A stretch of 6,875 nucleotides of DNA from an uncultured Eubacteriales bacterium (GTDB lineage: Bacteria; Bacillota; Clostridia; Eubacteriales; Anaerofustaceae), in contig CADBPP010000120.1 of NCBI GenBank assembly GCA_902796565.1, positions 1 to 6,875 on the forward strand, given 5' to 3'. Of this stretch, positions 4,513 through 6,875 are shown in pieces. A program made the position numbers and the translations under genes. Under the pieces are notes generated by a model that did no database searches, had not been told where the DNA came from, and saw only the letters and a list, made by a program, of their open reading frames with translations. Each line of letters begins with the position of its first letter. Positions within the stretch are counted from its first letter, which is position 1.

Positions 4513-6875
4513 ATGAGAGAAAATATAAAAAGGATGGCAGGGGAACTGCTCTTTGGAAGGCAGTCCGAATATGAAAAGGAAGATGGCCTTTTTACGTATG
4601 TCGAGACCGGGAACGCGCGGTCTGTTGAGGACAGCTGGCGTGATTTTGCAAAATACGGTAAGGATTCCTTTATTGCGGGCGTTGCTTTTGCCGTAATGCT
4701 TCTCCATATCCTTCTCATGTCAGTCCTGTTTATTGTCTCGGTCGTCAGCCTGACACCCCGCTACCTTCCGTCCAATCCTGTTTACATCCTCCTCTGGACA
4801 GCGGGGCCCGCAGCACTGTGGACGTGGTCCACGAGCCTAAAGTTCTGGCAGTTCTACAACCGCAAGATGCTCACCCTTTACGAATCGTTCGCCGCAGTCA
4901 TGGTCATGGTCCTCCTGCAGCTCCTCAGGTTTCTGTTCAAACCGGTACTTTTCCTATGCTTCCTGATCCCGGTAACGAGGGAAGTCACAGCGAATATGCT
5001 TGTGGGCCTTGCAAGGGGAGTCCTCGTTTTTACGTCCGTCGTGCCTACAGTGTTCCTCACCGTCATGGCCGGCAAGCATTTCTCCGACAAGTACACGAAG
5101 CAGGAGATCGAACACTTCGTCGTGACCAGGGATATGGATCTCCGCGAGAACAAGGGATTCAAGTACGACCTTAAGGTCATTAAGGAGATGGATACCGGGG
5201 AAGTTTTCACGATAACGGAAGATTCGAGGTTCCTCCATACCTTTGCCGACGGCACCACCGGTACCGCAAAGACTTCCTCGGTCCTTACCGTAGCAGTTGC
5301 GGACGATCTCGACCAGAAGGCATTTAATACCGATTACCAGAAAAAGGAGGCCGCAAAGCGCCTGAAGAGCGGGGAGTTCGAGGTCGTGGAGCCGTTCGAC
5401 GACCAGACGTTCTCGATAGATAAAGTACGCCCCTCCTATACGCCGGACAGGCGGGAGATGGCGGAGCGGCAGGAAGCCTATGATTTCCTCAGGTTCCAGG
5501 CGCCGTCTGCGGGGATCACCGTCGTCGCCCCGAACGCTTCCTGGTCTGACGAGGTCTACAGCCTCGCTGTTTCCCGGGGCTTCAGGGTAAACCGCATCGA
5601 TCCCATGCCGGACGCGGACGGAAAGCCCAAGGAAGGTTTCAAAGGTTTCAACCCGCTTTTCGTGTCCCCGCGGCTCCGCGGGCAGGAGAGGGAAGTGGAT
5701 ATCACGAACAAGGCAAACATCTTCGCGGACGTCCTCGCCGGCATCTTCGAGAGGGGCGGCGGCGGCGACGTCTACTTTAAAAACCTGAACTCCACATGGA
5801 CGATCGCCACCTGCATGCTCGTCATGCTCGCCTACGACCCGGATGAAGACCCGAAGCGGAACGTGAGCCAGCCAAACCCGGCGGACATCCAGAACATCCT
5901 CAACAACCCTGACAACGCGAGGGAATACCTCCTGAGGTTCGCATACCGCTACGGCAGGTCCCAGACACTTTACAACCAGAACGGCGAGGAACTGGGCACC
6001 TTCGGAGGCTATTCCTTCGCGGGCCACGATGACGAGTTCGAACATTACAGCCGGCTCATCTCCACCAACGGCGGCGCCCAGGCGCTGCAGGGCATAAACT
6101 GCGGGATCTACCAGTACGTCTGGGACACGTTTTTCCGCGACATCCTCGGCGCCAGAAGGGAAGACCTTTACGACCAGGCAAACGGCCTGCGCATGCAGGT
6201 GAACAAGCTCCTCGGCCACCGCTATATCCGTTCCGTGTTCTGCGTTCCGGACCGCCTCGCGGTAGACCTTGACGAGATCCTTGCGGAAGGACAGATCACC
6301 TGCGTCAATTACGCCCTCGAGCTCGGAAAGTCCGTCTCCATGGCCTTCGGGCAGAGCTGGATCCTGTGCTACGGCAAGGCGGTCACCAGGCGTCCCGGGA
6401 ACGAAAAGACAAGGCTCCTCCATTTTAACTATATCGACGAGTTCTCATCCATCGTCCACCCCGACATCGATGAGTTCTTCACGCTGCACAGGCAGTACCG
6501 CTGTGCCAACCTCGTAGCGCTTCAGACACTTGACCAGATGTCGAAAAGCCGCGATACCGAATACATGCGCGGGATCCTTCTCGGCAACTGCGCCACTCAG
6601 ATCGTTTATGGCAGGCTTTCCACCACCGAGATGGACATCTACGAAAAGATGGCGGGAAAAGCCCCCGGCAGCCTTGAGCAGGACACGGTCTCCGAGACAT
6701 CCATCACATCCGAGAACCCGTCCTACAGCTGGTCGAGAAGGACGACGATGCAGCAGGAAAACCGTATGGAAGGCAGCCAGCTGCGCTACAGGGATTTCCA
6801 GACCGTCACCGTCTTCACCGTACGGAAGAACACGCCCGTCCCTCCCTTTGTCGGGAAGGTAGACTTCCTGCCGGC
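4513..6875 (+). CDS. VirD4/TraG-like type IV coupling protein, 3' end outside the window
   Basis: The frame stays open from ATG 4513 to the window edge: 787 codons with no stop. Four hydrophobic segments fall near residues 54-80, 89-106, 125-153 and 160-186, a membrane anchor as in coupling proteins. EVFTITEDSRFLHTF precedes the P-loop GTTGTAKT (247-254). Walker B is LLHFNYIDEF (635-644, Asp642-Glu643), followed by NLVALQTLDQMSK (666-678) with Gln671 in the place of the VirD4/TraG glutamine motif. NRIDPMPDADG and KGFNPL (residues 362-385) fit the 'DP...FNPL' stretch of these ATPases. Coupling proteins are hexameric inner-membrane motors that hand the relaxase-DNA complex to the type IV secretion channel. 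Oddities: Ala252 replaces the usual Gly before the P-loop Lys, and about 390 residues separate Walker A and B, against roughly 220 in TrwB, implying an enlarged inserted domain. Start: GGGGG at 4504-4508 is only 4 bp from ATG 4513; in-frame ATG 4534 (Met8) is an alternative. GC-rich third positions contrast with the genes at the left. Confidence 0.85.
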   Translation, partial: MRENIKRMAGELLFGRQSEYEKEDGLFTYVETGNARSVEDSWRDFAKYGKDSFIAGVAFAVMLLHILLMSVLFIVSVVSLTPRYLPSNPVYILLWTAGPAALWTWSTSLKFWQFYNRKMLTLYESFAAVMVMVLLQLLRFLFKPVLFLCFLIPVTREVTANMLVGLARGVLVFTSVVPTVFLTVMAGKHFSDKYTKQEIEHFVVTRDMDLRENKGFKYDLKVIKEMDTGEVFTITEDSRFLHTFADGTTGTAKTSSVLTVAVADDLDQKAFNTDYQKKEAAKRLKSGEFEVVEPFDDQTFSIDKVRPSYTPDRREMAERQEAYDFLRFQAPSAGITVVAPNASWSDEVYSLAVSRGFRVNRIDPMPDADGKPKEGFKGFNPLFVSPRLRGQEREVDITNKANIFADVLAGIFERGGGGDVYFKNLNSTWTIATCMLVMLAYDPDEDPKRNVSQPNPADIQNILNNPDNAREYLLRFAYRYGRSQTLYNQNGEELGTFGGYSFAGHDDEFEHYSRLISTNGGAQALQGINCGIYQYVWDTFFRDILGARREDLYDQANGLRMQVNKLLGHRYIRSVFCVPDRLAVDLDEILAEGQITCVNYALELGKSVSMAFGQSWILCYGKAVTRRPGNEKTRLLHFNYIDEFSSIVHPDIDEFFTLHRQYRCANLVALQTLDQMSKSRDTEYMRGILLGNCATQIVYGRLSTTEMDIYEKMAGKAPGSLEQDTVSETSITSENPSYSWSRRTTMQQENRMEGSQLRYRDFQTVTVFTVRKNTPVPPFVGKVDFLP

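Noticed and set aside
4954..6423. Minus-strand open frame of 489 codons
   Set aside because: It is the antisense shadow of the coupling-protein gene, caused by the GC-rich third positions there. It has no recognisable domain, whereas the plus frame holds Walker A and B motifs.

Overview
The window reads as part of the maintenance and transfer region of a large plasmid or integrative conjugative element from a Gram-positive anaerobe. A Clostridia host, perhaps Lachnospiraceae-like, is my best guess. It rests on purine-rich Shine-Dalgarno sites, mixed GC content, and the Firmicutes look of the actin-like ATPase and the coupling protein. No chromosomal housekeeping gene, rRNA, tRNA, CRISPR array or insertion sequence was seen.

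Left part (1-965): a promoter and one monocistronic gene (133-918, +), closed by a strong rho-independent terminator. The protein has a MerR-like winged helix-turn-helix, a long coiled coil and a basic, aromatic C-terminal tip. This resembles the architecture of TubY-type plasmid partition or regulatory proteins.

Centre (966-3535): a 717-bp non-coding region carries short inverted and direct repeats (1068-1290). It then holds a block of six head-to-tail 22-bp iterons (1392-1523, 18% GC) containing extended -10 motifs, and a 9-bp-arm dyad (1576-1603). A two-gene operon follows. The first gene (1636-2298) encodes a small DNA-binding protein with two predicted ribbon-helix-helix-like segments, a canonical AT-hook in a proline-rich linker and an acidic C-terminal tail. 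The second (2330-3499) encodes a ParM/StbA-family actin-like ATPase. Together they look like a type II (actin-based) DNA segregation locus: iterons as centromere and autoregulated promoter, the first protein as ParR-like adaptor, the second as filament motor. The adaptor gene comes first, and the AT-hook is unusual. A terminator hairpin closes the operon.

Right part (3534-6875): a minus-strand gene for a membrane-anchored or secreted staphylococcal-nuclease-like protein converges on the operon. It is divergent from a large gene (4513 to beyond the window) for a VirD4/TraG-like type IV coupling protein with four predicted N-terminal membrane segments, a Walker A with Ala replacing the usual Gly before Lys, and a Walker B. 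The 109-bp divergent intergenic region holds a perfect 18-bp direct repeat, one copy beside each gene start.

How it may fit together (inference): the iteron, adaptor and actin genes keep the element segregating, the TubY-like protein may regulate or assist that, and the nuclease and coupling protein belong to the conjugation machinery that probably continues to the right.
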